A stretch of 64,000 nucleotides of DNA from Liolophura sinensis (taxonomy: Eukaryota; Mollusca; Polyplacophora; Chitonida; Chitonidae): the NCBI RefSeq assembly GCF_032854445.1, contig NC_088306.1:30287764-30351763 (forward strand). The letters are read 5' to 3'. Below the pieces are notes generated by a model. It was not told the origin of the DNA, ran no database searches, and was given only the letters and a program-made list of their open reading frames with translations. The position numbers and the translations under genes are program-made. The number at the start of each line of letters is the position of its first letter. The first letter of the stretch is position 1. Positions 37,301-52,300 of this stretch are shown one piece after another.

Positions 37301-40300
37301 ATACGGTTGAAATTTTACAGTAATTTTGAAGATCAGGGCTGGAGGAAACTAGACATTAAGTAAAAACACTATTATTTAGAGGAGGCAATGGGATGTTGCC
37401 ATCCAAACCGAACTTTTTGACATTAGCGTTATGATTTAGAAACGGAGTTCTAATTTCATTTTCCTTGCCAGATTGTGGGCTTGTTTTGTTACATGCCACT
37501 GACTAAAGACATTTTTCGTAGCGAGAATGACTGATTTAATAGAGAGTCCTAGACCCCACACACATATTTACACATACATGAGTCAGAAGGTGGATATTTG
37601 TCAATCGCATTAAAATACGTCTCCCACTATTGACTTGGTACATCATATCAATACTTCCTAAATTTATGTTACGCTTTTTTAAAATGAAAAGGTTTCTGTG
37701 GGCGAGGTGGTTATCGTGCCAGAGCAGCGAAATGCCTCAGGAGCATCACACCCATGCGGTCGCCTTGAGTTCAATTCCAGTTCATCCTGGCTTCCTCCCC
37801 TACAGCACTTGAGAAGATCTGCGGCAACGGACGGTCGTGGGTTTCCCCGTGTTTCTGCATAGTTTCCTACCACCATACTGCTGATAGCCGTCGCATAAGT
37901 GAAATACCCTTGTGTAGGGGTCAGAGGGAAATTTAAAAACGGAAATAACCCTACAATTGCTTAAAATGTATACAGTAACCTACACACACTGCTGATAATA
38001 CCATGCTTAGAAGCTTTGGCACAAATGAGTGGCATAGCTCTAAAATCACATGACCACAATCCCACACGTGTACAGTTTATGTGTATTTAGGCCGAGTAAC
38101 CATCACGATTAGCACTCTTTAAATATAGTTCTACACTCGGAAAAATGGCCATGGAAATGTGTCTCCTTTGTAAACTTGACAACTTTTACGGAGGAAAATT
38201 TCTCTCACATTATGCTAAAAAAATAAATAAATGGATCTACCAACTTTTGGTTTGTGTATAGCCCGAATATTTATTTTTCCTTACGAATTTGTCATTGCTT
38301 CACGAAGATGTTACCGTTCATTTGAGGTAGTAATTGCTTACCAGTGTTTTCAGCAGTGACCGGTACCGTGGCGTCTGTCACGGAATCTACAAAAACGGTA
38401 ACATTCACATTTAATATATGGTCGAGATTTTACGATAATTTTGAAGATCAGGACTGGGGGAAACAAGACAGTATAATTAAATACGCACAGAAAAGTGAGT
38501 AAAAACAGAGTATCAATGACAGTGTGACATCTGGCAAACGACCACATGTAACCGGTGAAATACACCCCCTAACACCATGGTCTTATGAACAAAAAAATAT
38601 TATTTCCGAATGAATAGACGTCGTTGCTGCTCTGGTAATACTCTCGTACATACTTACATAAACCTCATACACAATATAAATGACAATAAAGGTCACCCAA
38701 ATATAAAAGACACTAAAGGTCACACACAATATGAGTGAGTGAGTGCTTAGGGTTTAACGTCGTACTTAACATTTTTTCAGACATACGACGATGGAGGAGT
38801 GCATGTGCGTGTAATCTGTCACCTTGTTGCAGGACGAATTTCTTTTATCTAGTGCTGAGACGACTTACCGAAGGCAAATAAGCTACCCCATCCGAGCCAT
38901 TAAACTGACATTGCCATCAGTACTGATACTGATACGCGTCGCACTGTCCGCTTTATGCTGAACGCCAATTTTAAGGTTGTACTGTCCCCTAGTGCTGAAC
39001 CCTTATTTTAAAGAGGAACTATCCCCATAATGATGAACTCCTATTTTAAGGTTGCATTATCCCCTGAGTACTGAACCTCTTTTAAGTCTAATAAAGATGG
39101 CTGTCAAAAACCTCAGCACCGTTGTGCCACTTCCCAAACATGTGGACACTAAGTGCGAGAAAGGTCAAGTCAACTTCGCTCCAAATTCTTGTTCACTGCG
39201 CAAATTGTCAGCAAAAACGTTTTGAAGACAACTATATTTATACCCGAGTTGTAACATTGTTGGAGCAAAGTTATCTCCCGATCTCAGTTTACTACCATGG
39301 AGTAGCTAGCATACTAATAACAGCCTGTTTCTTTTAGCCAGTCGCCTACATTCAGGTGTCTGTAAAATCAGTCATATTAGCTACAAAAATTGCCCTTAGT
39401 CAGTAACAGATAACAGCCCAAGCTCTACACATTGACATGTCCATATTTCTACAGAGAAAATACAGTTACAATACTTTTTCTAATTCATAATGTTAAAACT
39501 CCACCAGTTTCGACAAAAAGACCTCATTGCCTCGGATGACATTATTATTCTTTAAAAGGTGCATGATGATCAATGGGCGTGGACAGAAACAATGGCGTGA
39601 CTCATTGTGCCTGACCCATTGGGCATGGAGAGAAACAATGGGCGTGGAGAGAAATGTTTGTTCTATAATGGCTGCGCCAACAAGCGGTTAGAATAAACTC
39701 CACGCAGTAACACACTCACACTACTGTCTTTGCGAATAGACTATATGGTTTTAATTTCCTAACATCCATCTCTAAATCCGTATCCCCATGAGATCATATA
39801 ATATAAGACATAAAATAAAACTCATTTATTAAGGCCATATTATAATACAACGTATAAACAGTAGGAGGAAATCCTAGCCACTCTACTGTCTGACTTAGGA
39901 TCGCACCAAATTAGGCAAAAATCGCTAAGCTGCCAGCAATGCCAGATGTTAGGTAATGAGCCTATCCTGTCAGACGATAATTATTGAGCCTATCAAACCG
40001 AATGATACTGACTGAACCTATGACGTCAGACGATAATTATTGGGCCTATCAAATCAAACGATATTTACTGAGCATATCACTTCAGACAATAATTAATGAG
40101 CCTATCACGTCAGACGATAGTCCATGAGCCTATTCCGTCAGACGATGGCAAACGAGCCTATTCCGTCAGACGATGGCAAATAAGCCTATTCTGTCTCATG
40201 ATACCTAATAAGTCTATTCCGTCAGACGATAGCAGCTTAGCCCATTCTGTGAGACGATGGCAAATGAGCCTATTCCGCCAGACAATAGCTAATCAGCTTA

Positions 40301-43300
40301 CTCCGTTAGAAAATAGGAAATGAGCCTTTTCCGTCAGACGGTCCAACAAGAAATGAGCCTACTTCCTCAGACAATAGCATAAGAGGCTATTCCATCAGAT
40401 GATAGGTAATGATTCTGTTCGGTCAGACGGTACCTATAGTGAATGGGCCTGTCAGGTCAGACACTAGCTAATGAGCCTATTATGTCAGCGGGATTATACA
40501 GAATTGGCGGTCGTATATACATTGTAAAAGATTCCACGTCGAGCTCCTTTTTTGAGTCATAAAGGATTCTTGGGAGAATGAGAGATCATTCCAAGACTTC
40601 CAAGACAAATCTCCTTGCAGTTGCCATAACCCTGTTAATCACGACAATATGTTATTGATATTTTGGAAAACAGTAGTAAGTACAACAATGAAGCTGTCGA
40701 ATTTAAGGCAGCATGCTTTCCAGTAACCTTCTAGCTTTTTTTTTAGTGTTTTCGATGGTTTCCGGGCATTCAGCACACGCCAGTCCTATACTACAGGTGG
40801 TGACTTCTGCTACAAATGTCTCTGCAGGATCAGTGACACATGTCTCCCCCTCAGCCACTATGCCCGTGACTAAAAAAGAAGTACAGTTCACTGCGGTGTA
40901 GCACAATATCAGCAAGCTGCTTGGAAAGGCTGGCCAATTACACATTGATTAACTTTTAAAACCAAATTCTTCTTACCCTGACACTCTCCCTCGACTAATT
41001 GAGTGTTCGCCCTACATTGACATTTGTTGTCAGTTTCGGTAGGGCATTCCTGATTTGTCTTTATGCAGTCATTAACTCCAGTACAAGTGTCCCCAACCGT
41101 TTCTGTTGGAAAGAAAAAACAGTTATTGTGTCTAGCTACAAATTTCTGAGCCTTCCCAATACAAAACAGTCCAAAACCCAAAAAAGCCTCCATAGCGAAA
41201 GCCTCCCATAATAGGAAATCATCGGTAATAAGAAATTCTCGTTAAAGCAAAATTCTATGTCGATCATAAACATCCTGTGAGAAAGTACACCTTCATTATA
41301 CCAAGATACACAACCTCCCGTCAAACGGAATAATGCATAATACAAAACCCTTGGTAAAACAAAGTCTTCCGTAATACAAAACCCTCCATAAAACCAAGCC
41401 TCTCCATCAAGAAGAAAACCTTCGTAAAGCAAAACCCTCGAAACCAAGCTCGCATCGTCTCCTCGCTCAATCAATGCATCATAGATTGTACTTACTTAGT
41501 CTACACAGTGTTGATGTTGTGTCGACAACGTAGCCTTCAGAGCACACACATTTGTTGGCGGTATCACACGAGGCTATGCTGGAATTAGCGGCTATGTTCT
41601 CTGAAGAAACAAACAGTTTTGGAAACATGGGTAAAACATAATTCACACAGCAGAAATGACCTTGCCGTTAAACTCATTCAAGAAAAGCTTGTATGGGTTA
41701 CCATTATAGGCCTACGTGTAAATATTATCTGTTTCAACTAAAAACGTAAATAACAACCCATGTAACGTTTGGATATTTATTGGACATTTTCTAAAAGCTC
41801 TGAAAGTTGAAAGCTTGTCTCCTCTGTCATCTTTATATCCGAATTACCATGCTCCCATATGGTTGGGGTATGTTTTTTTGTGTGAATGTGTGAAAAGTCT
41901 TGTGTTGAAAAGGACATAAACAAACTGATAACATATTGGTAAAATTTGGAAATGTTATAACTGGGAAAATAGGTTGGCTTTGCAGTAAAACAGCTGAGAT
42001 ATATGCCCGAAATACGAACGTGTCCGCAATATGAAAGAGCGAAAACATTTGTATATAATTTCAGAGACCGGGAAACGATCTTGAGTGCAGAGGAAAAGTG
42101 CCAGCTCAGATGGTTGGGCCCAAACTTATCGGTAGGAACAGGTTATATTCTACACAAAGCTGAAACATGGGAACCTGTTTATACGAGGATTCATAATTTG
42201 GTTGGTAAAGACTTTAATCCCAAACTCAAAACGGCTACAACTCACATATTTTGCTCTATGGAATGTAAAATTTTGTATACTGATGCGTACGTAGAACCAT
42301 GTACCAAACGCGGTTGGATTTCTTTCCGTTTCTAAGATGGTCTTTAGGTACTTATAGTTAATGACTAAAGTTGCTTGATAAATACGAGCCCTATATTCCA
42401 AAATATAGGTTTACTAAAATTTACAGCAAAGCGTTTGATTCCCACATTGGGCACTACTTCCCGCTTACCACCATAGCTGTAACATGTAAGGCCACCCGTA
42501 CAGTCTTCTCCTACAGCCGCCTCGCCTGTGGCTTTACAAAAGGAGTTGCCCAGTCTTTTGTGGGAATCAGGACAGGTCACTTTTCCGCTCACACAGGTTG
42601 CAGAGGTAACTCTGATGACATCATTGGAGCCTGTACAGTCGTCACCAAGGAACAGTGCTAATAAAACAATGCAACCAAAAAGACAATGCTTTGAATGTAT
42701 AGCGAGACATGAATCATAATTGTGACGGTACCGATGAGAGGGATAGTTACACTGATTATAATGATGGCCCTGGTAACATGAAGGTGACATCGGTCAAATT
42801 GTTGACACTGGTGACATGATGGTGACACCGGTCATAATGATGACACTGATGACATAGTTAGTGACATTGTTCATAATGATGACACTTATGACAGGGTGGT
42901 GACACTGGTCACCAATATGACACTGGTGACAGTGATGGTAGCCATAATAATGACATTGATAATATTGATGCTGACACTGGACACAATCATGACACTGGTG
43001 ACATGATGATGACACTTGATGACACTTGATGACAGTGGTGATGGCACTGGTCATAATAGTGACACTGATGACAGTGATGGTGACATTGGTCTGAATGATG
43101 ACACTGATAAAGGTGACGATGACAGTGGTCATATAGATGACACTGATGACAGCAATGCTGGCACTGATCATAATAGTGAAGCTGATGACAGTGATGGTGA
43201 CACTGGTCATGATGATGACACTGATGAAACTCACGATGACACTGGTAATAATGATGACATGGGTGACATGATGATGACACTAGTCACACAGATGAAATTG

Positions 43301-46300
43301 TGATAGTGGTGATGGCACTGATTATAATAATGACACTGACGACAGTTATGGTGACACTGGTCATAATGATGACACTAATAAAAGTGACGATGACTCTGGA
43401 CATATATATCACACTGATAACATTGATGGAACTAGTTAGAATAGTGAAACTGATAATAGTGATGGTGACACTGGTTATAATGATGACACTGATAGTAGTC
43501 ACAGTGACACTGATCATAAAAATACCACTGATGATCATCACGGTGACACTGATCACAATGACGACACTGATGACATGATGGTGACACTTCTCATAATGAT
43601 GACACTGGTAACACTAATGGTAACACTGGTCATAATGATGACACTGATAACACAAATGGTGACACTGGTTAGAATAACCACATTGATAACACAAAGAGAG
43701 AGGCTGGTTATAATAATGACACTGATATCAGAAACGGTCACACTGGTCATAAGGAGGACAGTGATGACATCATGGTGACATTGGTCATAATGATAACAGT
43801 AATGACATGATGTGACATTGGTCATAATGATGACACTGATGACATGTTGCTGACACTGGTCACAATAGTGACACTGGTGGCAGTGATGGTGACACTGGTC
43901 ATATTGATGAAACTGATCATAGTGAGTGAGTCAGTAAAAGTTTTAACGTCGCTTTTAACATTATTTCATTTTTATCGCGACAATAAAACGTCAAGTAGTC
44001 GATCTACTACGGATAATTCATTTACTAGTCAGTCAAAAAAGGACATCAGCAGTCACATAACAAACACAGACGGTAGTTTAAAATCACAGCTTTCCTGACA
44101 TACCAATGGTAGAGAGAAAATCAAAAATAGTATCACTTTCTAAGGAATTGAAAAGTTTTGCAAGAGAGCTCACGTGATGAAAGGAATCTCGTGCAGGAGC
44201 AAAGTCGCCACAGTCAAGCAATATGTGCTTGACTGTGAACCGTTGATCACAAGCATAAAGTCATGTCACAGTTGATGTCATTTTTTGCAAACAAGATTGT
44301 CTCAGTTTTTAGTTTATTTAAACCATAGTTCAAAGCGTCTGTTTTATATTTTGATTATGTGGGTCTAACCGTTTTGCCTAAAGCATAAGAGCACAGGCTG
44401 ATCAGAGCTAACTTGGAAGTGCCAGAATGGCTGCTCCATCCATTTTGCAGTACAGGGAATCTCACAGCGTCCTTATTCTATGCTCGAATACTTTTGTTTA
44501 AAGCAAGGATGTTACTACTGTTTTCTTTTCCGTCAAATGAAATCAACGTCAACTGATTATCTGTAAAATTTGCTAACAGGTCTTGAAGAAGGCTGTTAAA
44601 TAGGTAAGCCTTCATTTACATACTTATTAATTCTTTCTAATTATTTTACTGGGCTTTAACTACCAAACTGTTTCTCGTATATGAAAGCGGTCAGGTTTGT
44701 GAGTGGAAAAACCCGAGGCCAGAGAAAAAACCGCCTTCGCCCTGTGTCTGACACCCATCCTGACTTACGGCCTCAGGTTCTAGGAATTGTTTTCACCTGC
44801 GACGTCAGTGACGAGATGGTGGTTGGTAATGGGGCATGGTAGATCACCACAGTCTTACAGTGAAGCTGGAAATAACCGTTCGGAAATCTGACATTGGTGA
44901 CAGAAAAATAGTAGTAGTGATCTACAAAAACATTCACATTGAATATACGGTTGAAATTTTACAGTAATTTTGAAGATCAGGGCTGGAGGAAACTAGACAT
45001 TAAGTAAAAACACTATTACTTAGAGGAGGCAATGGGATGTTGCCATCCAAACCGAACTTTTTGACATTTGCGTTATGATTTAGAAACGGAGTTCTAATTT
45101 CATTTTCCTTGCCAGATTGTGGGCTTGTTTTGTTACATGCCACTGACTAAAGACATTTTTCGTAGCGAGAAAGACTGATTTAATAGAGACTCCTAGACCC
45201 CACACACATATTTACACATTCATGAGTCAGAAGGTGGATATTTGTCAATCGCATTAAAATACGTCTCCCACTATTGACTTGGTACATCATATCAATACTT
45301 CCTAAATTTATGTTACGCTTTTTTAAAATGAAAAGGTTTCTGTGGGCGAGGTGGTTATCGTGCCAGAGCAGCGAAATGCCTCAGGAGCATCACACCCATG
45401 CGGTCGCCTTGAGTTCAATTCCAGTTCATCCTGGCTTCCTCCCCTACAGCACTTGAGAAGATCTGCGGCAACGGACGGTCGTGGGTTTCCCCGTGTTTCT
45501 GCATAGTTTCCTACCACCATACTGCTGATAGCCGTCGCATAAGTGAAATACCCTTGTGTAGGGGTCAGAGGGAAATTTAAAAACGGAAATAACCCTACAA
45601 TTGCTTAAAATGTATACAGTAACCTACACACACTGCTGATAATACCATGCTTAGAAGCTTTGGCACAAATGAGTGGCATAGCTCTAAAATCACATGACCA
45701 CAATCCCACATGTGTACAGTTTATGTGTATTTAGGCCGAGTAACCATCACGATTAGCACTCTTTAAATATAGTTCTACACTCGGAAAAATGGCCATGGAA
45801 ATGTGTCTCTTTTGTAAACTTGACAACTTTTACGGAGGAAAATTTCTCTCACATTATGCTAAAAAAATAAATAAATGGATCTACCAACTTTTGGTTTGTG
45901 TATAGCCCGAATATTTATTTTTCCTTACGAATTTGTCATTGCTTCACGAAGATGTTACCGTTCATTTGAGGTAGTAATTGCTTACCAGTGTTTTCAGCAG
46001 TGACCGGTACCGTGGCGTCTGTCACGGAATCTACAAAAACGGTAACATTCACATTTAATATATGGTCGAGATTTTACGATAATTTTGAAGATCAGGACTG
46101 GGGGAAACAAGACAGTATAATTAAATACGCACAGAAAAGTGAGTAAAAACAGAGTATCAATGACAGTGTGACATCTGGCAAACGACCACATGTAACCGGT
46201 GAAATACACCCCCTAACACCATGGTCTGAACATAATTATGAACAAAAAAATATTATTTCCGAATGAATAGACGTCGTTGCTGCTCTGGTAATACTCTCGT

Positions 46301-49300
46301 ACATACTTACATAAACCTCATACACAATATAAATGACAATAAAGGTCACCCAAATATAAAAGACACTAAAGGTCACACACAATATGAGTGAGTGAGTGCT
46401 TAGGGTTTAACGTCGTACTTAACATTTTTTCAGACATACGACGATGGAGGAGTGCATGTGCGTGTAATCTGTCACCTTGTTGCAGGAAGAATTTCTTTTA
46501 TCTAGTGCTGAGACGACTTACCGAAGGCAAATAAGCTACCCCATCCGAGCCATTAAACTGACATTGCCATCAGCACTGATACTGATACGCGTCGCACTGT
46601 CCGCTTTATGCTGAACGCCAATTTTAAGGTTGTACTGTCCCCTAGTGCTGAACCCTTATTTTAAAGAGGAACTATCCCCATAATGATGAATCTGTATTTT
46701 AAGGTTACAGTATGCCCTTAATGCTGAACTCCTATTTTAAGGTTGCATTATCCCCTGAGTACTGAACCTCTTTTAAGTCTAATAAAGATGGCTGTCAAAA
46801 ACCTCAGCACCGTTGTGCCACTTCCCAAACATGTGGACACTAAGTGCGAGAAAGGTCAAGTCAACTTCGCTCCAAATTCTTGTTCACTGCGCAAATTGTC
46901 AGCAAAAACGTTTTGAAGACAACTATATTTATACCCGAGTTGTAACATTGTTGGAGCAAAGTTATCTCCCGATCTCAGTTTACTACCATGGAGTAGCTAG
47001 CATACTAATAACAGCCTGTTTCTTTTAGCCAGTCGCCTACATTCAGGTGTCTGTAAAATCAGTCATATTAGCTACAAAAATTGCCCTTAGTCAGTAACAG
47101 ATAACAGCCCAAGCTCTACACATTGACATGTCCATATTTCTACAGAGAAAATACAGTTACAATACTTTTTCTAATTCATAATGTTAAAACTCCACCAGTT
47201 TCGACAAAAAGACCTCATTGCCTCGGATGACATTATTATTCTTTAAAAGGTGCATGATGATCAATGGGCGTGGACAGAAACAATGGCGTGACTCATTGTG
47301 CCTGACCCATTGGGCCTGGAGAGAAACAATGGGCGTGGAGAGAAATGTTTGTTCTATAATGGCTGCGCCAACAAGCGGTTAGAATAAACTCCACGCAGTA
47401 ACACACTCACACTACTGTCTTTGCGAATAGACTATATGGTTTTAATTTCCTAACATCCATCTCTAAATCCGTATCCCCATGAGATCATATAATATAAGAC
47501 ATAAAATAAAACTCATTTATTAAGGCCATATTATAATACAACGTATAAACAGTAGGAGGAAATCCTAGCCACTTTACTGTCTGACTTAGGATCGCACCAA
47601 ATTAGGCAAAAATCGCTAAGCTGCCAGCAATGCCAGATGTTAGGTAATGAGCCTATCCTGTCAGACGATAATTATTGAGCCTATCAAACCGAATGATACT
47701 GACTGAACCTATGACGTCAGACGATAATTATTAGGCCTATTAAATCAAACGATATTTACTGAGCATATCACGTCAGACAATAATTAATGAGCCTATCACG
47801 TCAGACGATAGTCCATGAGCCTATTCCGTCAGACGATGGCAAACGAGCCTATTCCGTCAGACGATGGCAAATAAGCCTATTCTGTCTCATGATACCTAAT
47901 AAGTCTATTCCGTCAGACGATAGCAGCTTAGCCCATTCTGTGAGACGATGGCAAATGAGCCTATTCCGCCAGACAATAGCTAATCAGCTTACTCCGTTAG
48001 AAAATAGGAAATGAGCCTTTTCCGTCAGACGGTCCAACAAGTAATGAGCCTACTTCCTCAGACAATAGCATAAGAGGCTATTCCATCAGACGATAGATAA
48101 TGATTCTGTTCGGTCAGACGGTACCTATAGTGAATGGGCCTGTCAGGTCAGACACTAGCTAATGAGCCTATTATGTCAGCGGGATTATACAGAATTGGCC
48201 GTCGTATATACATTGTAAAAGATTCCACGTCGAGCTCCTTTTTTGAGTCATAAAGGATTCTATAGTACCTATAGTGAATGGGCCTGTCAGGTCAGACACT
48301 AGCTAATGAGCCTATTATGTCAGCGGGATTATACAGAATTGGCCGTCGTATATACATTGTAAAAGATTCCACGTCGAGCTCCTTTTCTGAGTCATAAAGG
48401 ATTCTTGGGAGAATGAGAGATCATTCCAAGACTTCCAAGACAAATCTCCTTGCAGTTGCCATAACCCTGTTAATCACGACAATATGTTATTGATATTTTG
48501 GAAAACAGTAGTAAGTATAACAATGAAGGCAGCATGCTTTCCAGTAACCTTCTAGCTTTTTTAGTGTTTTCGATGGTTTCCGGGCATTCAGCACACGCCA
48601 GTCCTATACTACAGGTGGTGACTTCTGCTACAAATGTCTCTGCAGGATCAGTGACACATGTCTCCCCCTCAGCCACTATGCCCGTGACTAAAAAAGAAGT
48701 ACAGTTCACTGCGGTGTAACACAATATCAGCAAGCTGCTTGGAAAGGCTGGCCAATTACACATTGATTAACTTTTAAAACCAAATTCTTCTTACCCTGAC
48801 ACTCTCCCTCGACTAATTGAGTGTTCGCCCTACATTGACATTTGTTGTCAGTTTCGGTAGGGCATTCCTGATTTGTCTTTATGCAGTCATTAACTCCAGT
48901 ACAAGTGTCCCCAACCGTTTCTGTTGGAAAGAAAAAACAGTTATTGTGTCTAGCTACAAATTTCTGAGCCTTCCCAATACAAAACAGTCCAAAATCCAAA
49001 AAACCTCCATAGCGAAAGCCTCCCATAAAAAGAAATCATCGGTAATAAGAAATTCTCGTTAAAGCAAAATTCTATGTCGATTATAAACATCCTGTGAGAA
49101 AGTACACCTTCATTATACTAAGATACACAACCTCCCGTCAAACGGAATAATGCATAATACAAAACCCTTGGTAAAACAAAGTCTTCCGTAATACAAAACC
49201 CTCCATAAAACCAAGCCTCTCCATCAAGAAGAAAACCTTCGTAAAGCAAAACCCTCGAAACCAAGCTCGCATCGTCTCAATGCATCGTAGATTGTACTTA

Positions 49301-52300
49301 CTTAGTCTACACAGTGTTGATGTTGTGTCGACAACGTAGCCTTCAGAGCACACACATTTGTTGGCGGTACACGAGGCTATGCTGGAATTAGCGGCTATGT
49401 TCTCTGAAGAAACAAACAGTTTTAAAAACATGGGTAAAACATAATTCAAACAGCAGAAATGACCTTGCCGTTAAACTCATTCAAGAAAAGCTTGTATGGG
49501 TTACCATTGTACGTGTAAATATTATCTGTTTCAACTAAAAACGTAAATAACAACCCATGTAACGTTTGGATATTTATTGGACATTTTCTAAAAGCTCTGA
49601 AAGTTGAAAGCTTGTCTCCTCTGTCATCTTTATATCCGAATTACCATGCTCCCATATGGTTGGGGTATGTTTTTTTGTGTGAATGTGTGAAAAGTCTTGT
49701 GTTGAAAAGGACATAAACAAACTGATAACATATTGGTAAAATTTGGAAATGTTATAACTGGGAAAATAGGTTGGCTTTGCAGTAAAACAGCTGAGATATA
49801 TGCCCGAAATACGAACGTGTCCGCAATATGAAAGAGCGAAAACATTTGTATATAATTTCAGAGACTGGGAAACGATCTTGAGTGCAGAGGAAAAGTGCCA
49901 GCTCAGATGGTTGGGCCCAAACTTATCGGTAGGAACAGGTTATATTCTACACAAAGCTGAAACATGGGAACCTGTTTATACGAGGATTCATAATTTGGTT
50001 GGTAAAGACTTTAATCCCAAACTCAAAACGGCTACAACTCACATATTTTGCTCTATGGAATGTAAAATTTTGTATACTGATGCGTACGTAGAACCATGTA
50101 CCAAACGCGGTTGGATTTCTTTCCGTTTCTAAGATGGTCTTTAGGTACTTATAGTTAATGACTAAAGTTGCTTGATAAATAGGAGCCCTATATTCCAAAA
50201 TATAGGTTTACTAAAATTTACAGCAAAGCGTTTGATTCCCACATTGGGCACTACTTCCCGCTTACCACCATAGCTGTAACATGTAAGGCCACCCGTACAC
50301 TCTTCTCCTACAGCCGCCTCGCCTGTGGCTTTACAAAAGGAGTTGCCCAGTCTTTTGTGGGAATCAGGACAGGTCACTTTTCCGCTCACACAGGTTGCAG
50401 AGGTAACTCTGATGACATCATTGGAGCCTGTACAGTCGTCACCAAGGAACAGTGCTAATAAAACAATGCAACCAAAAAGACAATGCTTTGAATGTATAGC
50501 GAGACATGAATCATAATTGTGACGGTACCGATGAGAGGGATAGTTACACTGATTATAATGATGGCCCTGGTAACATGAAGGTGACATCGGTCAAATTGTT
50601 GACACTGGTGACATGATGGTGACACCGGTCATAATGATGACACTGATAACATGATGGTGACATTGTTCATAATGATGACACTGATGACATAGTTGGTGAC
50701 ATTGTTTATAATGATGACACTTATGACATAGTTGGTGAGACTGGTCACCAATATGACTATGGGGACAGTGATGGTGACACTGGCCATAATAATGACATTG
50801 ATAATATTGATGCTGACACTGGACACAATCATGACACTGGTGACATAATAATGACACTTGTCACGCAGATAACACTGATGACAGTGGTGATGGCACTGGT
50901 CATAAAAGTTACACTGATGACAGTGATGGTGACATTGATCTGAATGATGACACTGATAAAGGTGACGATGACAGTGGTCATATAGATGACACTGATGACA
51001 GTAATGATGACACTGATCATAATAGTGAAGCTGATGACAGTGATGGTGACACTGGTTATAATGATGACAACTGTGATAGTGGTGATGGCACTGATTATAA
51101 TAATGACACTGACGACAGGGATGGTGACACTGGTCATAATGATGACACTAATAAAAGTGACGATGACTCTGAACATATATATCACACTGATGACAGTGAT
51201 GGCACTAGTTAAAATAGTGAAACTGATAATAGTGATGGTGACACTGGTTATAATGATGACACTGATGATAGTCACGGTGACACTGATCATAATGATGACA
51301 CTATTAATAATTACGGAGACACTGATCATAATGACGACAATGATGACATGATGGTGACACTTCTCATAATGATGACACTGGTAACACTAATGGTAACACT
51401 GGTCATAATGATGACACTGATAACACAAATGGTGACACTGGTTAGAATAACCACATTGATAACACAAAGAGAGAGGCTGGCTATAATAATGACACTGATA
51501 TCAGAAACGGTCACACTGGTCATAAGGAGGACAGTGATGACATCATGGTGACATTGGTCATAATGATAACAGTGATGACATGATGTGACATTGGTCATAA
51601 TGATGACACTGGTGACATGCTGCTGACACTGGTCACAATAGTGACACTGGTGACAGTGATGGTGACACTGGTCATAATGACACTGATGATAGTGAGTGAG
51701 TCAGTAAAAGTTTTAACATCGTTTTTAACATTATTTCAGTTTTATCGCGACAATAAAACGTCAAGTAGTCGATCTACTACGGATAATTCATTTACTAGTC
51801 AGTCAAAATGGACATCAGCAGACACATAACAAACACAGACGGTAGTTTAAAATCACAGCTTTCCTGACATACCAATGGTAGAGAGAAAATCAAAAATAGT
51901 ATCACTTTCTAAAGAATTGAAAAGTTTTGCTCACGTGATAAAAGGAACCTCGTGCAGGAGCAAAGTCGCCACAGTCAAGCAATATGTGCTTGACTGTGAA
52001 CCGTTGATCACAAGCATAAAGTCATGTCACAGTTGATGTCATTTTTTGCAAACAAGATTGTCTCAGTTTTTAGTTTATTTAGACCATAGGCCAAAACGTC
52101 TGTTTTATATTTTGATTATGTGGGTCTAACCGTTTTGCCTAAAGCATAAGAGCACAGGCTGATCAGAGCTAACTTGGAAGTGCCAGAATGGCTGCTCCAT
52201 CCATTTTGCAGTACAGGGAATTTCACAGCGCCCTGATTCTATGCTCGAATACTTTTGTTTAAAGCAAGGATGTTACTACTGTTTTCTTTTCCGTCAAATG

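Larger units (their letters stand above)
30823..37907. repeat. tandem segmental duplication, copy 1
   Basis: From about 32.28 to 37.9 kb this unit is nearly identical to 39.87-45.55 kb at an offset of about 7640 bp. The left part (30.8-31.5 kb) is also homologous but more diverged, and 32.13-32.28 kb replaces a segment of about 790 bp in copy 2. It carries exons A', B', EB, the uncertain fourth exon and a linker. Confidence 0.9.
37908..45551. repeat. tandem segmental duplication, copy 2
   Basis: A unit of 7644 bp. The match to copy 3 is about 99% by eye, with substitutions and small indels scattered throughout. Includes a segment of about 790 bp (39.08-39.87 kb) absent from copy 1. Confidence 0.9.
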
